NCBI GenBank assembly: GCA_029261925.1
Contig: JAJDAJ010000077.1
Coordinates: 19,988 to 83,987 of the forward strand
DNA from: Deltaproteobacteria bacterium
GTDB lineage: Bacteria > Myxococcota_A > UBA9160 > SZUA-336
DNA: 64,000 nucleotides
Direction: 5' to 3'
This document shows, piece after piece, positions 1-7,677 of this stretch. The notes under the pieces were generated by a model. It did no database searches. It was not told where the DNA came from and was given only the letters and a program-made list of their open reading frames with translations. How positions within the stretch are numbered: the first letter of the stretch is position 1; every line of letters starts with the position of its first letter. The translations under genes and the position numbers were made by a program.

Positions 1-1
1 G

Positions 2-331
2 ATGAACGTGCAGGAGATGGAGACGGCCGTGCGGCTGGGCACGAACATCGTGGTGCTCGTCTGGCAGGACGACGACTACGGCCTGATCTCGTGGAAGCAG
101 GACAACACGTTCGGGCGCCACACCGACATGAGCTTCGGCAACCCCGATTTCGGGAAGCTGGCCGAGGCGTTCGGCTGGGAGGGTCTGCGCTGCGAGCGCG
201 CCGAGGAGCTGGGCGACACGCTCCGCCGCGCGCTGGCCGCCGATCGCCCCGCACTGGTCAGCATTCCCATCGACTACCGCGAGAACGCGCTGCTGACGAA
301 GCGGCTCGGAGAGATCGCCGGCACGTTCTGA
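2..331 (+). CDS. acetolactate synthase-type ThDP enzyme, C-terminal fragment
   Basis: This is the C-terminal 109 residues of a thiamine-diphosphate enzyme of the acetolactate synthase (AlsS/IlvB) family, which condenses two pyruvates. The 5' part lies outside the window, so the first visible Met is not a start. The segment DDDYGLISWKQ followed by FGNPDFGKLAEAFGW matches the ThDP-binding domain end of AlsS-type enzymes, and the tail VSIPIDYRENALLTKRLGE is the usual AlsS ending. The reading frame ends in TGA just before a strong palindrome that probably terminates transcription. Family is confident; whether it is biosynthetic or catabolic cannot be told from this piece. Confidence 0.85.
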   Translation: MNVQEMETAVRLGTNIVVLVWQDDDYGLISWKQDNTFGRHTDMSFGNPDFGKLAEAFGWEGLRCERAEELGDTLRRALAADRPALVSIPIDYRENALLTKRLGEIAGTF

Positions 332-343
332 GACGGATGCGGC

Positions 344-369
344 CGGCGCTGCCCGGCCGGGCAGCGCCG
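344..369. terminator. bidirectional stem-loop between convergent genes
   Basis: A perfect 26 bp inverted repeat, each arm CGGCGCTGCCCGG or its complement, fills the space between the stop codon of the acetolactate synthase fragment and the stop codon of the convergent PNPOx gene. There is no T tract, as expected in DNA this GC-rich. Its position suggests it ends transcription from both sides. Confidence 0.6.
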
Positions 370-370
370 C

Positions 371-835
371 TCAGCCGGGAATCGCGACGCAGCCCGAGTC
401 GCGCATGCGATCGCCGAAGTCCCAGCTCGACAGCCGCTCCACGTCGATCGCGATCGCGACCTCGTCGGAGCTCCGCGCCCTGAGCCCGCTGGCCAGCTCG
501 GAGTCGGGGTCGACCCGGTAGCGCTCGAGCAGGCGGTCGAGCACTTCCCGGCCCCGCTCCGCGACGAGGCGCGCGGATCCGGAGCCTCGGACCCCGCGGT
601 AGGGAGGTGTCTCGCTGGAGATCTCGAAGCCACAGCGCGGATCCTCGGCGAGCCGCCGCGCGAGGTACGCGTCATGGCCGGTGGCCAGCCAGAGCGTGCT
701 GTCGTCCCAGTGAAACCAGAGCGAAACCAGGCGCGGCTCGCCGGCCGCTCCCAGGAACGAGATCCGCGCGGGGATGATCGAGGCGCGGGCGAAGCGCTCG
801 ACCTGCTCGCGCGTCCACGGGCCGCCGGTCTCCAT
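371..835 (-). CDS. pyridoxamine 5'-phosphate oxidase-like flavin-binding protein
   Basis: A 154-residue protein of the split-barrel PNPOx-like superfamily. Such proteins bind FMN, F420 or heme and often act as small reductases or oxidases. Family signs are the sequence ARISFLGAAGEPRLVSLWFHWDDSTLWLAT, seen here in parts (residues about 22-50), and the later ARRLAEDPRCGFEISSE with a conserved strand-turn. I chose the ATG at 835 because it begins METGGPWTREQ and follows a short upstream reading frame by five bases, suggesting translational coupling. The neighbouring SOUL heme protein is divergent. The cofactor and substrate are not identifiable. Confidence 0.75.
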   Translation of the reverse strand: METGGPWTREQVERFARASIIPARISFLGAAGEPRLVSLWFHWDDSTLWLATGHDAYLARRLAEDPRCGFEISSETPPYRGVRGSGSARLVAERGREVLDRLLERYRVDPDSELASGLRARSSDEVAIAIDVERLSSWDFGDRMRDSGCVAIPG

Positions 836-840
836 GTCAG

Positions 841-981
841 CTACCGCGCCGGGACGACCGCGCGCCTGCGGAGCAGGTCGACGCACGCAGCGACAACCTC
901 GCCGTCGTGGCGGGACGCGTCCTGCAGGGCAGCCAGCAGGCTAGCGAGGGTCAGGGGGGGCTCCGGGGGGTTGTTCTGCAT
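841..981 (-). CDS. 46-residue upstream reading frame, possible small protein or leader
   Basis: A short reading frame beginning MQNNPPEPPLTL and ending RRRAVVPAR stops five bases before the PNPOx start. Its own ATG lies seven bases after a good -10 hexamer (TAGGCT, 988-993) with TTGACA 17 bases further up, so the mRNA would begin at the A of the ATG and lack a leader. The predicted peptide has a Pro/Asn-rich head and an amphipathic leucine-rich helix. I recognise no family. It could be a real small protein or a translated leader that couples into the next gene. Coding potential is inferred from position and promoter, not from homology. Confidence 0.45.
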   Translation of the reverse strand: MQNNPPEPPLTLASLLAALQDASRHDGEVVAACVDLLRRRAVVPAR

Positions 982-1008
982 GCCGGCAGCCTACTCAGCC
1001 TGCCGGTA
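981..1008. repeat. inverted repeat, possible operator
   Basis: TGCCGGCAG (981-989) and CTGCCGGTA (1000-1008) form an inverted repeat with one mismatch and a ten-base centre. It covers the -10 and spacer of the minus-strand promoter and would suit a dimeric regulator. No regulator gene is adjacent. Confidence 0.35.
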
Positions 1009-1016
1009 TTTGTCAA
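988..1016 (-). promoter_or_regulatory. sigma70-type promoter for the small ORF and PNPOx gene
   Basis: On the minus strand TTGACA (1011-1016) is followed by a 17 base spacer and TAGGCT (988-993). The A of the small ORF start codon (981) is the seventh base after the -10, which predicts a leaderless transcript. Confidence 0.6.
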
Positions 1017-1038
1017 TATAAAATCTGGATACTACTAT
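1010..1038 (+). promoter_or_regulatory. sigma70-type promoter for the SOUL gene
   Basis: TTGTCA (1010-1015), a 17 base spacer and TACTAT (1033-1038) form a near-consensus promoter in an unusually AT-rich patch. The -35 element occupies almost the same base pairs as the minus-strand TTGACA, so the two promoters fire back to back from one shared hexamer. Confidence 0.6.
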
Positions 1039-1071
1039 TACATCTGGCACCACAGAGACGAGGAGCGCGGG

Positions 1072-1713
1072 ATGCGAGAAATCAGAGCTCTAACCACGTG
1101 GATCGCGGCACTGGGCCTGGCCCTCGTGCCCGCGCTGGCGGCCGCTGTCGAGGAGGCGCCCCATGAGGTAGTCGCCCGGCACGACGCGTTCGAGCTGCGA
1201 CGACACGCCCCGCGGCTGCTGGCCGAGGTGGACGTGACCGGCGATTTCGACGAGGTCGGCGACGAGGCCTTCCGGGTGCTGTTCGCCTACATCAGCGGCG
1301 AGAACCGGGCGCGCGAGGACATCGCCATGACCGCGCCGGTCACACAGGAGCCGTCGCCGGGCGAGGAGATCGCCATGACGGCCCCGGTCACGCAGCGCCC
1401 GGGGACCGGAGGAGCCGCCAGCTACGCGGTCGCGTTCGTGATGCCCGCGCAGTACACGCTCGAGACACTGCCCGAGCCCGCCGATCCCCGCATCCGGATC
1501 CGGGAGGTGCCGGGCAAGCTGGTCGCGGCGCGACGCTACCGCGGCTTCTGGCGCGAGTCGCGCTACCGGGAGCAGGAGACGCGTCTGCTCGAGGCGATCG
1601 CGGCCGCCGGCTGGGAGCCGATCGGCGCGCCGGTCTACGCGCGCTACGACCCGCCGTTCTGGCCCTGGTTCCTGCGCCGCAACGAGGTGTGGGTGGAGGT
1701 GCGCCGGCCCTGA
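1072..1713 (+). CDS. SOUL family heme-binding protein, exported
   Basis: A 213-residue protein of the SOUL/HBP family, known to bind heme or other tetrapyrroles. Residues 1-25 form a signal peptide ending in ALAAA, so it should be periplasmic. The mature part starts EVVARHDAFELRRH, the usual SOUL beginning, and carries the family motif IAMTAPVT twice (about residues 83 and 99), then VAFVMPAQYTLETLP and a C-terminal RRNEVWVEV. The ATG at 1072 is preceded by GAGGAGCGC and follows the promoter at 1010-1038. Divergent arrangement with a PNPOx-like gene hints at shared redox or heme control. Function beyond tetrapyrrole binding is not known. Confidence 0.85.
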   Translation: MREIRALTTWIAALGLALVPALAAAVEEAPHEVVARHDAFELRRHAPRLLAEVDVTGDFDEVGDEAFRVLFAYISGENRAREDIAMTAPVTQEPSPGEEIAMTAPVTQRPGTGGAASYAVAFVMPAQYTLETLPEPADPRIRIREVPGKLVAARRYRGFWRESRYREQETRLLEAIAAAGWEPIGAPVYARYDPPFWPWFLRRNEVWVEVRRP

Positions 1714-1975
1714 GATGCCCGCCGGTGTCGCCCTGCGTAGATCCAGGGACCCACCTCGTAGATCCCGCGTCGCGACCCCGCAGGACTGCGGATGGTGACC
1801 GGGCTCGATCCGCACGATATTCCCTGCAGAGCGGGAAAGATCGCCGGCCGGCCCGTTACCCACCCCTGCCGGCACGGCCGATCGGTCCCGCTGCCTCCCC
1901 TGCGGGGGGTCGGGGTCGCGGGTCCGGCGCCCCCCTGCAAAGGACCCGGATCCCGACGACCGCCCGGGCCGGCGG
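1714..1975. other. intergenic spacer, no gene seen
   Basis: This 262 bp stretch between convergent genes is GC-rich with several short G/C runs that could fold weakly. I see no convincing gene, RNA or repeat in it. Confidence 0.4.
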
Positions 1976-3187
1976 TCAGCCGCGGGGCTCGAAGACGATC
2001 GGCATCTCGAGGTAGCCGTCCACGAACTCCGAGCGGGCCGGGACGACCTCGTCCTCGACCACCTCGTGATCGGGAACCGCCGCCAGCAGCTCCTCGAGGA
2101 GCACACGCGCCTCGAGCCGCGCCGCGTGCTGGCCCAGGCACACGTGGGTTCCGTGCCCGAACGACAGGATCCGCGGCGGGCGCCGCCGGATCTCGAAGCG
2201 GTCGGGCTCGTCGAACTCACGCTCGTCGCGGTTGGCCGAGCGGTACAGCAGCAGCAGGCCCTGCCCGGCGCGCAGCCGCTGGCCGTGCAGCTCGACGTCG
2301 TGGCGCACGGTCCGCGGCAGGAACTGCGTGGGCATCTCGTAGCGGACGACCTCGGTGAAGGCCGCGGGAATCATCGAGGGGTCCTCGAGCAGGAGCGCGC
2401 GCTGGTTGCGGTGCCGGTGCAGCTGCAGCACGCCGCCCGCGAAGACCTTGGGCAGGGTCTCCGTCCCGCCCACGACCAGCAGCATCAGGTGCGAGGCGAC
2501 CTCCTCCTCGGTGTACGGTCGGCCGTCGACCTCGACCGACGCGTAGACGTCGAGCGCGGCGCTGCCGCGGGAGCCGCGGCGGCGATGCTCGCGCACCGCG
2601 GAAATCAGGTACTCGCGCAGCTCGCCCGAGGCGGCGACCGCGTCGGGCGGAAGGCCCTCGATGCCCGGCTCGCGCAGGAAGAAGCGGCGCACGATCGAGA
2701 ACAGCTGGTCGCCGTCCTCGAGTGGAAGACCGGTGACCAGGCAGGCGACCTTGACCGAGATCTGTCCCGCCAGCTCGGAGATGGCGTCGAGGCGCCCCGA
2801 CGGCAGGGCCTTGGCCAGGCACTCGCGCGTGGCGGCCCGGACCTGGGGCTCGAAGCGCCGCACGCCGGCGGGGGAGAACAGGCGCGCGAGGTGCTTGCGC
2901 AGCTCGGTGTGGAACGGCGGGTTCATCGTGAACAGGCTGCTGCCGCGCGGCGAGAGGCTGAGCTCGTCCATCTCGAGGTCGGCGCTGGCGTTCACGTTCT
3001 GGAGCGACGGGCCCGGCGACATGAAGGTCTCCGGGTCGGCCCCGGCGTTCCAGACGTCCTCGAAGCGGGAGAGCGCCCAGCAGTCGTGGCGCTCGACGTA
3101 GTGCACGGGGCTCTCGGCGCGCAGGCGCGCGTACACCGGGAAGGGGTCCTCGCGCATCACCTCGGACAGGGGATCATAATCGACCAT
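1976..3187 (-). CDS. cytochrome P450
   Basis: A complete 403-residue soluble bacterial P450. The heme loop FGHGTHVCLGQHAARLE carries the axial Cys at about residue 350, the I-helix motif is VVGGTET, and the K-helix ExxR reads EVVRYEMP. It would hydroxylate a small lipophilic substrate using electrons from a ferredoxin; no ferredoxin or reductase gene lies nearby. The ATG at 3187 sits ten bases after a GATAAT hexamer with an upstream TG, so the leader is very short. It is divergent from a VOC protein gene and likely shares that promoter region. Substrate unknown; two other P450s in the window are distinct sequences. Confidence 0.93.
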   Translation of the reverse strand: MVDYDPLSEVMREDPFPVYARLRAESPVHYVERHDCWALSRFEDVWNAGADPETFMSPGPSLQNVNASADLEMDELSLSPRGSSLFTMNPPFHTELRKHLARLFSPAGVRRFEPQVRAATRECLAKALPSGRLDAISELAGQISVKVACLVTGLPLEDGDQLFSIVRRFFLREPGIEGLPPDAVAASGELREYLISAVREHRRRGSRGSAALDVYASVEVDGRPYTEEEVASHLMLLVVGGTETLPKVFAGGVLQLHRHRNQRALLLEDPSMIPAAFTEVVRYEMPTQFLPRTVRHDVELHGQRLRAGQGLLLLYRSANRDEREFDEPDRFEIRRRPPRILSFGHGTHVCLGQHAARLEARVLLEELLAAVPDHEVVEDEVVPARSEFVDGYLEMPIVFEPRG

Positions 3188-3191
3188 GGCC

Positions 3192-3204
3192 GGGATATTA
3201 TCCC
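3192..3204. promoter_or_regulatory. symmetric -10 region between divergent P450 and VOC genes
   Basis: GGGATATTATCCC is a perfect odd palindrome. Read on the plus strand it holds TATTAT (3196-3201); on the minus strand it holds GATAAT (3197-3202) preceded by TG, an extended -10. The plus transcript would have about a 30 base leader with GAGGAGG before the VOC start; the minus transcript would be near-leaderless. Confidence 0.5.
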
Positions 3205-3238
3205 ACCCGGCCAGCCTGAATCAGAGGAGGGACGCGCC

Positions 3239-3697
3239 ATGCCCCGGCTCAACCACATCGGTCTCACCGTAGGCAGCCTCGAGGAGTCGGTGGCCTTCTA
3301 CCGCGACGTGGTCGGCATGCGCGAGATCCGGGAGACCTCGGACCTGGAGCTCGAGGGCGAGTGGTTCGACCAGCTCACGGAGAACCAGGGCAGCCGGATC
3401 CGCGTCTCGCACATGGAGCTCGAGGGGGTCCAGCTCCAGCTCGTCGAGTACACGCGCGCCGGCGGCGAGCGCCTGCCGCTGCTGCACCGGAGGGTGGGCA
3501 ACCCACACCTCTGCTTCGACATGGAGGAAATCGATCGCCGGCACGCCGAGCTGGTCGCGGGGGGACGCCACAAGGTCTCGCCGATCGTGAAGATCGCCGG
3601 CACTCCCGCGCGGAGCTTCTACGTCACGGATCCCAGCGGCGTGCTGGTCGAGTTCATCGAGTCGGCGCAGCTGGGTCGGAGCGCCGCGCCGCGATGA
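3239..3697 (+). CDS. VOC superfamily protein (glyoxalase/dioxygenase fold)
   Basis: A 152-residue vicinal-oxygen-chelate protein. It starts MPRLNHIGLTVGSLEESVAFY, in which His6 is the usual first metal ligand; the second half has NPHLCFDMEEIDRRH and ends with YVTDPSGVLVEFIE, whose Glu is the usual last ligand. Members include methylmalonyl-CoA epimerases, glyoxalases and extradiol dioxygenases. The start has a strong GAGGAGG ribosome site. Its 3' end overlaps the end of the convergent methyltransferase gene by 44 bp. The context with a P450 suggests a catabolic isomerase or lyase; the exact reaction is unknown. Confidence 0.82.
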   Translation: MPRLNHIGLTVGSLEESVAFYRDVVGMREIRETSDLELEGEWFDQLTENQGSRIRVSHMELEGVQLQLVEYTRAGGERLPLLHRRVGNPHLCFDMEEIDRRHAELVAGGRHKVSPIVKIAGTPARSFYVTDPSGVLVEFIESAQLGRSAAPR

Positions 3698-4310
3698 TCC
3701 ACAGGGGATCGGCGCCCGGCGGCGAGCGATCCAGGATCTCGGCGGGCTCGTAGCCCCCCGCCCAGGCGAAGTACGTGCCCACCACGTCGATGCGCTCGTG
3801 CGGCGGCAGCGAGTGCCAGGCGCGGATCGCCTTGGTCGGGAAGCAGCGATGCGACGTGGCGACCACGTGGATCCCGCCCGGACGCAGCACCCGCGCGACC
3901 GAGCGGAAGACCTCAACCGGGCGCGTCAGGTACTGGATCGATACCGCGTTGATCACCGCGTCGAAGCTCGCGTCGTCGAAGGGCAGCTCCGGCTCGCGGT
4001 TCAGGTCGTGGACCACGTGCTCCGTCAGCCGCGGGTTGCCCGCGAGCTCCTCCGCGTTCATCCCCAGGCCCGCGACGCGCTCGAGCTCGAGCTCGGGCGG
4101 CAGGTGCGAGACCCACGACGACATCAGGTCCAGGATCGCGCCGCCCGCCGGCAAGAGCTCGCGGTACGCGTGGGTCAGCGCCGCGATCGTGGCAGCGTCG
4201 ATGTGCACGACGAAGCGCGGCATCTCGTAGAAGCGCGCGTCGTCGGTCGGGTCCTGCCGGTCGAAGAACCCGGCGGGAAAGCTCTTTCCGTCCGCGGTCA
4301 CCGGAGCCAC
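3654..4310 (-). CDS. SAM-dependent methyltransferase-like protein
   Basis: A 218-residue class I methyltransferase-fold protein. Post-I and later motifs are clear: LPFDDASFDAVINAVSIQYL and RVLRPGGIHVVATSHR. Motif I is unusual: where most members have a glycine-rich loop after the acidic residue, this protein reads ILDLMSSWVSHLP (about residues 59-71). The GTG start at 4310 lies one base after the stop codon of the upstream MFS gene, so translation is probably coupled. The 3' end overlaps the convergent VOC gene. Substrate unknown, and binding of SAM is less certain than usual. Confidence 0.7.
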   Translation of the reverse strand: MAPVTADGKSFPAGFFDRQDPTDDARFYEMPRFVVHIDAATIAALTHAYRELLPAGGAILDLMSSWVSHLPPELELERVAGLGMNAEELAGNPRLTEHVVHDLNREPELPFDDASFDAVINAVSIQYLTRPVEVFRSVARVLRPGGIHVVATSHRCFPTKAIRAWHSLPPHERIDVVGTYFAWAGGYEPAEILDRSPPGADPLWIIAARRSDPAAPTR

Positions 4311-4311
4311 C

Positions 4312-5505
4312 CTAGCCTTCCGCGGCCGGTCGGTGTGCCGCGAGGCTCCAGCGCCCGGAGCCCCGCACCCCCAGGAGCAGCAGCAGCGCCACGGTCATTC
4401 CCGCGCCCGCGATCCCGAAGACCGAGCCGTAGCCCCAGGCCGCGGCCGCGTGACCCAGCCCGAAGTTGCCCGCGGCGAAGCCGACGTTGAACGAGCCGTT
4501 GAGCACGGCCACGGCCCGGCCGCGCTCGCCGCCGTCGGTCCCCTGCAGGCCCATGGCGTTGAAGACGGGAAAGAACGCACCGTGGGCGATCCCGAACAGC
4601 GCCCCCAGCGGCACGAGCCAGCGCAGGTCCATGTTCGGGACCAGGAAGAGCAGCAGCACGTAGCCCGCGACCGAGGCGACCGTGACCCGGTGCCGGTCGA
4701 TGCGGTCGAGCCAGCCGCCGCCGAAGACGCGCAGGGCCATGGCCACCGCGGAGAACGTCAGCAGGAAGGGGGCGATACGCGCGACGCCTCGCTCCAGCGC
4801 GTACGGCTGGATGAAGACCATGACCGCGGCGACGGCGATACCGACCATGGAGGTGATCACGAAGGCGCGCCAGGCGGCGGGGCGGCGCAGCACCTCGCCC
4901 ATGCCCGCACGCGGCGCACCCGGCGCCCGGGCGGGCTGCCGGGGCACCGGGACCGCGAACGCCAGCAGCCCGGCGCCCGCCGAGCAGAGCGCCGCGGCCA
5001 CGAAGACCGGCGCCCAGCCGAAGCTCTCGGCCGAGAGCTCGACCGCCAGCGGTACGACCGCGGCGGTCCCGTGCATGGTCGCGCTCAGCAGCGCGATCGC
5101 CTGACCCAGGCGCTGGGGTGCCAGGTCGGCGACCAGCGCATTCGCCGAGATGAACGCGCAGGCGAAGCCCGCGCCCTGCAAAGCGCGCAGCAGGTACACG
5201 ACCGGGCTGATCTGATCGACCCAGACGAAGGCGAGCGCTCCGACGAGGCTCAGCACGTAGCCGACGAGCAGGAAGATCCGCCGGCCGTGGCGGTCGAGGC
5301 CCATGCCCACCACCGGCACCAGCAGCACCACCGCGACGCTGTACATGGCGGCGATCGAGCCGATCTGCGGAGCGCTGGCATCGAGCTCGGTCGCCAGGAA
5401 CTTGGGCAGCAGCGCGTAGCACGCCTGCGACGCCCCGAACAGCGTCTGCATCCCCAGGATCAGCGCGAAGCCGCGCGTCAGGAGCGGGGGACGCGGGGCC
5501 TGCAC
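4312..5505 (-). CDS. MFS transporter
   Basis: A 397-residue major facilitator with twelve predicted membrane segments, starting after a short basic head (MQAPRPPLLTRG). The loop between segments 2 and 3 reads GMGLDRHGRRIFLLVG, the signature MFS loop, and a second copy, GGWLDRIDRHR, lies mid-protein. The GTG at 5505 keeps the first membrane segment intact. It lies 13 bases downstream of the acetoacetate-decarboxylase-like gene and one base upstream of the methyltransferase start, so the three form an operon. Probably a small-molecule importer or exporter; substrate unknown. Confidence 0.85.
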   Translation of the reverse strand: MQAPRPPLLTRGFALILGMQTLFGASQACYALLPKFLATELDASAPQIGSIAAMYSVAVVLLVPVVGMGLDRHGRRIFLLVGYVLSLVGALAFVWVDQISPVVYLLRALQGAGFACAFISANALVADLAPQRLGQAIALLSATMHGTAAVVPLAVELSAESFGWAPVFVAAALCSAGAGLLAFAVPVPRQPARAPGAPRAGMGEVLRRPAAWRAFVITSMVGIAVAAVMVFIQPYALERGVARIAPFLLTFSAVAMALRVFGGGWLDRIDRHRVTVASVAGYVLLLFLVPNMDLRWLVPLGALFGIAHGAFFPVFNAMGLQGTDGGERGRAVAVLNGSFNVGFAAGNFGLGHAAAAWGYGSVFGIAGAGMTVALLLLLGVRGSGRWSLAAHRPAAEG

Positions 5506-5518
5506 CTTCGGGAGCCGT

Positions 5519-6277
5519 CTAGCGCAGCGGGCCGCCCCGCGTACCGGGCCAGCGCGAGCCGCCGATCGTGTCCGCGAACGGCCAGAAGGCGTCCGGATCG
5601 AGCTTGCCCTCGAGCGTGATGTCGCGGGTGTGGAAGACCGGCCAGTCGAGCTGCGCCGAGAGCAGCTCGCGCTGCGGGAGCAGCTCCTTGATCGGATCCC
5701 AGGGGCTCTCGCGCAGGGTGAGCGTGCCGTCCACGTTCTCGCGATGCGCGGTCGAGTACGTCGCGCGCATGCGGACCACGTGCGGCGGGAAGTCGTAGCT
5801 CTTCTCCGCGCCCCCGACCGCGCGCGAGACCTTGATCCACCACTCGTTGCGCTCGTAGTCGGGAAGCTCGGCGGCGGGCCCGGTCGCGGTGCCGTCGAAC
5901 TCCACGAAAGTGTAGCCCTGGTGGCTGCAGCGCGCGGTCACGCGATCGCCGAAGCGATAGTAGGTGGTCTGCGCCGGGTACTTCGGCTGGGCATTCACCT
6001 CGCGGCTGATGAAGATCGCCGACTCCTGGTCGATCCCGTAGCCGATCGTGTAGTAGCCCTGGATGTCCCGGTAGTCGGCATCGACCATGATCAGGATGCC
6101 GTACTCGGGCTCGTCCGGGACGGGCAGGTTGTAGATGTTGAGCGAGACGGTGGAGCTCTCGCTGGGATCGATCCCCGGCGGCAGCAGCGCGGCGATCCGG
6201 TCGGGATCCGTGCGGTAGCGGATCTTCAGGATCGGCCAGTTCGAGATCTCTCCGGGATTCACCTGCGGTGCAGACAT
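5519..6277 (-). CDS. acetoacetate decarboxylase family protein
   Basis: A 252-residue member of the acetoacetate decarboxylase fold. The catalytic Schiff-base lysine is present in REVNAQPKY (Lys99), matching the ExxGxPK site of the family, and the beta-cone strands before it are conserved (LPVPDEPEYGILIMVDADY). Relatives decarboxylate beta-keto acids or act as aldolase-dehydratases. I chose the ATG at 6277 because GAGGAG lies eight bases upstream; an ATG six bases further up (6283) sits too close to that site. It heads an operon with the MFS and methyltransferase genes. The exact substrate is unknown. Confidence 0.82.
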   Translation of the reverse strand: MSAPQVNPGEISNWPILKIRYRTDPDRIAALLPPGIDPSESSTVSLNIYNLPVPDEPEYGILIMVDADYRDIQGYYTIGYGIDQESAIFISREVNAQPKYPAQTTYYRFGDRVTARCSHQGYTFVEFDGTATGPAAELPDYERNEWWIKVSRAVGGAEKSYDFPPHVVRMRATYSTAHRENVDGTLTLRESPWDPIKELLPQRELLSAQLDWPVFHTRDITLEGKLDPDAFWPFADTIGGSRWPGTRGGPLR

Positions 6278-6346
6278 TCGCATGCTCCTCGCTCTGGAGC
6301 CCCGATTGTAGACCGTTCCAGCCCCCCACGGGGATCCGGCGGGGCC

Positions 6347-7666
6347 TCAGCTGGCACCCTCGCCCGCGTGTTTGGCCTCGAGATCGCGGCGCAGGGTGCG
6401 CGCGCCCAGGAAGAAGTGAGTGGCCGCCCAGAGGTTGGTCACGATCACGATCAGCAGGGCGTAGCGGATACCCTCGCTGCCCAGCGACGGCGTCAGCCGG
6501 TCGCTCAGCCAGCCGACCGCGAGCGGGCCGAGCCCGTAGCCGATGATGTTGTTCAGGAAGAGCATGACCGCGGACGCGACGGCGCGCATGTTCGAGCGGA
6601 CCAGCGACTGGGTCACGGCGATCACCGGCCCGAAGAAGAAGGCCGCGAAGAGCACGGCGGGCACGGCGAGCGCCAGCGCCCCGGTGCGGCCCGGCCACAG
6701 GTAGAAGCCCAGGTAGAAGGGTACGGCGGCCAGCGTGGCCCAGCCGGTCGCCCAGAGGTACCAGCGCACGTCGCGGCGGGCGAGGCGATCGCTGAGGCTG
6801 CCGCCGGCGTAGGTGCCCAGGGCACCCAGGACCGAGAGCCCCGCGAGCCAGGTGCCGGCCTCGCCCGCGCCCATCTCGTGCACGCGCATCAGGAAGGGCG
6901 CGTGCCAGCTGGCGACGGCGACCGACGCGAAGGAGTGCACCGCGCCCCCGATCAGCACGTGCCGCAGCCCCGGCAGTCGCGACATGAAGCGCAGGACCGC
7001 GCCGAGCGAGGTCGCGGGCGGCGCCGCGTCGTCGTGCACCCCGCGCGGTGGCTCGCGCAGCGTGAGCCAGACGAAGAGCGCGAAGGCGATTCCCGGCAGC
7101 CCCACCACCAGCAGCGCGGGCCGCCAGCCGAAGAGCTCCGCGACCCAGCCTCCCACCAGGAACCCGACCACGCCGCCGACCGGGCCGCCGAGCGCGTAGA
7201 TCGAGAACGCCGTGGCCCGCCGCTCCGGCGGGAAGAGGTCCGAGATCATCGAGTGCGCGGCGGGCGAGCAGCTGGCCTCGCCCACACCGACGCCGATGCG
7301 CGCCAGCAGCAGCTGCGGGAAGCTGCGAACGAGCGCCGACACCGCGGTCATCAGGCTCCAGAGCGCGAGACCGACCGTGATCACGGCGCGCCGCGAGCGG
7401 CTGTCCGCGAGGCGTGCGATCGGCAGCCCCGCGAAGGTGTAGAAGATCGCGAACGCCGGACCGATCAGCAGGCCGAGCTGCGTGTCCGATACGCCGAGCT
7501 CCGCCTTGATGTCCTCGAGCAGGACGTTGAGGATGTTGCGGTCCACCATGTTAAACACGTAGACCGCGAGCAGCACGCCGAGCGCCCAGCGAGCCTGACC
7601 GCGGGAGACCGCGACCGGCCCGGCGTTCTTCCCGCCGGGACCTGCCCCCGCTTTCTCAGGCTGCAC
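6347..7666 (-). CDS. MFS transporter, spinster-like
   Basis: A 439-residue MFS protein of the spinster-like group. The sequence VYVFNMVDRNILNVLLEDIK near residue 40 is typical, as are GLPIARLADSRSRR and the long GEASCSPAAHSMISDLFPP loop. It is clearly paralogous to the carrier at 25408-26688. The GTG start at 7666 follows the stop codon of the Baeyer-Villiger monooxygenase gene by 30 bases, and a GGGAGG ribosome site lies in between, on the arm of a small hairpin. The likely role is uptake or export of the substrate handled by the upstream enzymes; spinster relatives move lipids or organic acids. Confidence 0.85.
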   Translation of the reverse strand: MQPEKAGAGPGGKNAGPVAVSRGQARWALGVLLAVYVFNMVDRNILNVLLEDIKAELGVSDTQLGLLIGPAFAIFYTFAGLPIARLADSRSRRAVITVGLALWSLMTAVSALVRSFPQLLLARIGVGVGEASCSPAAHSMISDLFPPERRATAFSIYALGGPVGGVVGFLVGGWVAELFGWRPALLVVGLPGIAFALFVWLTLREPPRGVHDDAAPPATSLGAVLRFMSRLPGLRHVLIGGAVHSFASVAVASWHAPFLMRVHEMGAGEAGTWLAGLSVLGALGTYAGGSLSDRLARRDVRWYLWATGWATLAAVPFYLGFYLWPGRTGALALAVPAVLFAAFFFGPVIAVTQSLVRSNMRAVASAVMLFLNNIIGYGLGPLAVGWLSDRLTPSLGSEGIRYALLIVIVTNLWAATHFFLGARTLRRDLEAKHAGEGAS

Positions 7667-7677
7667 CGAGACGTATT

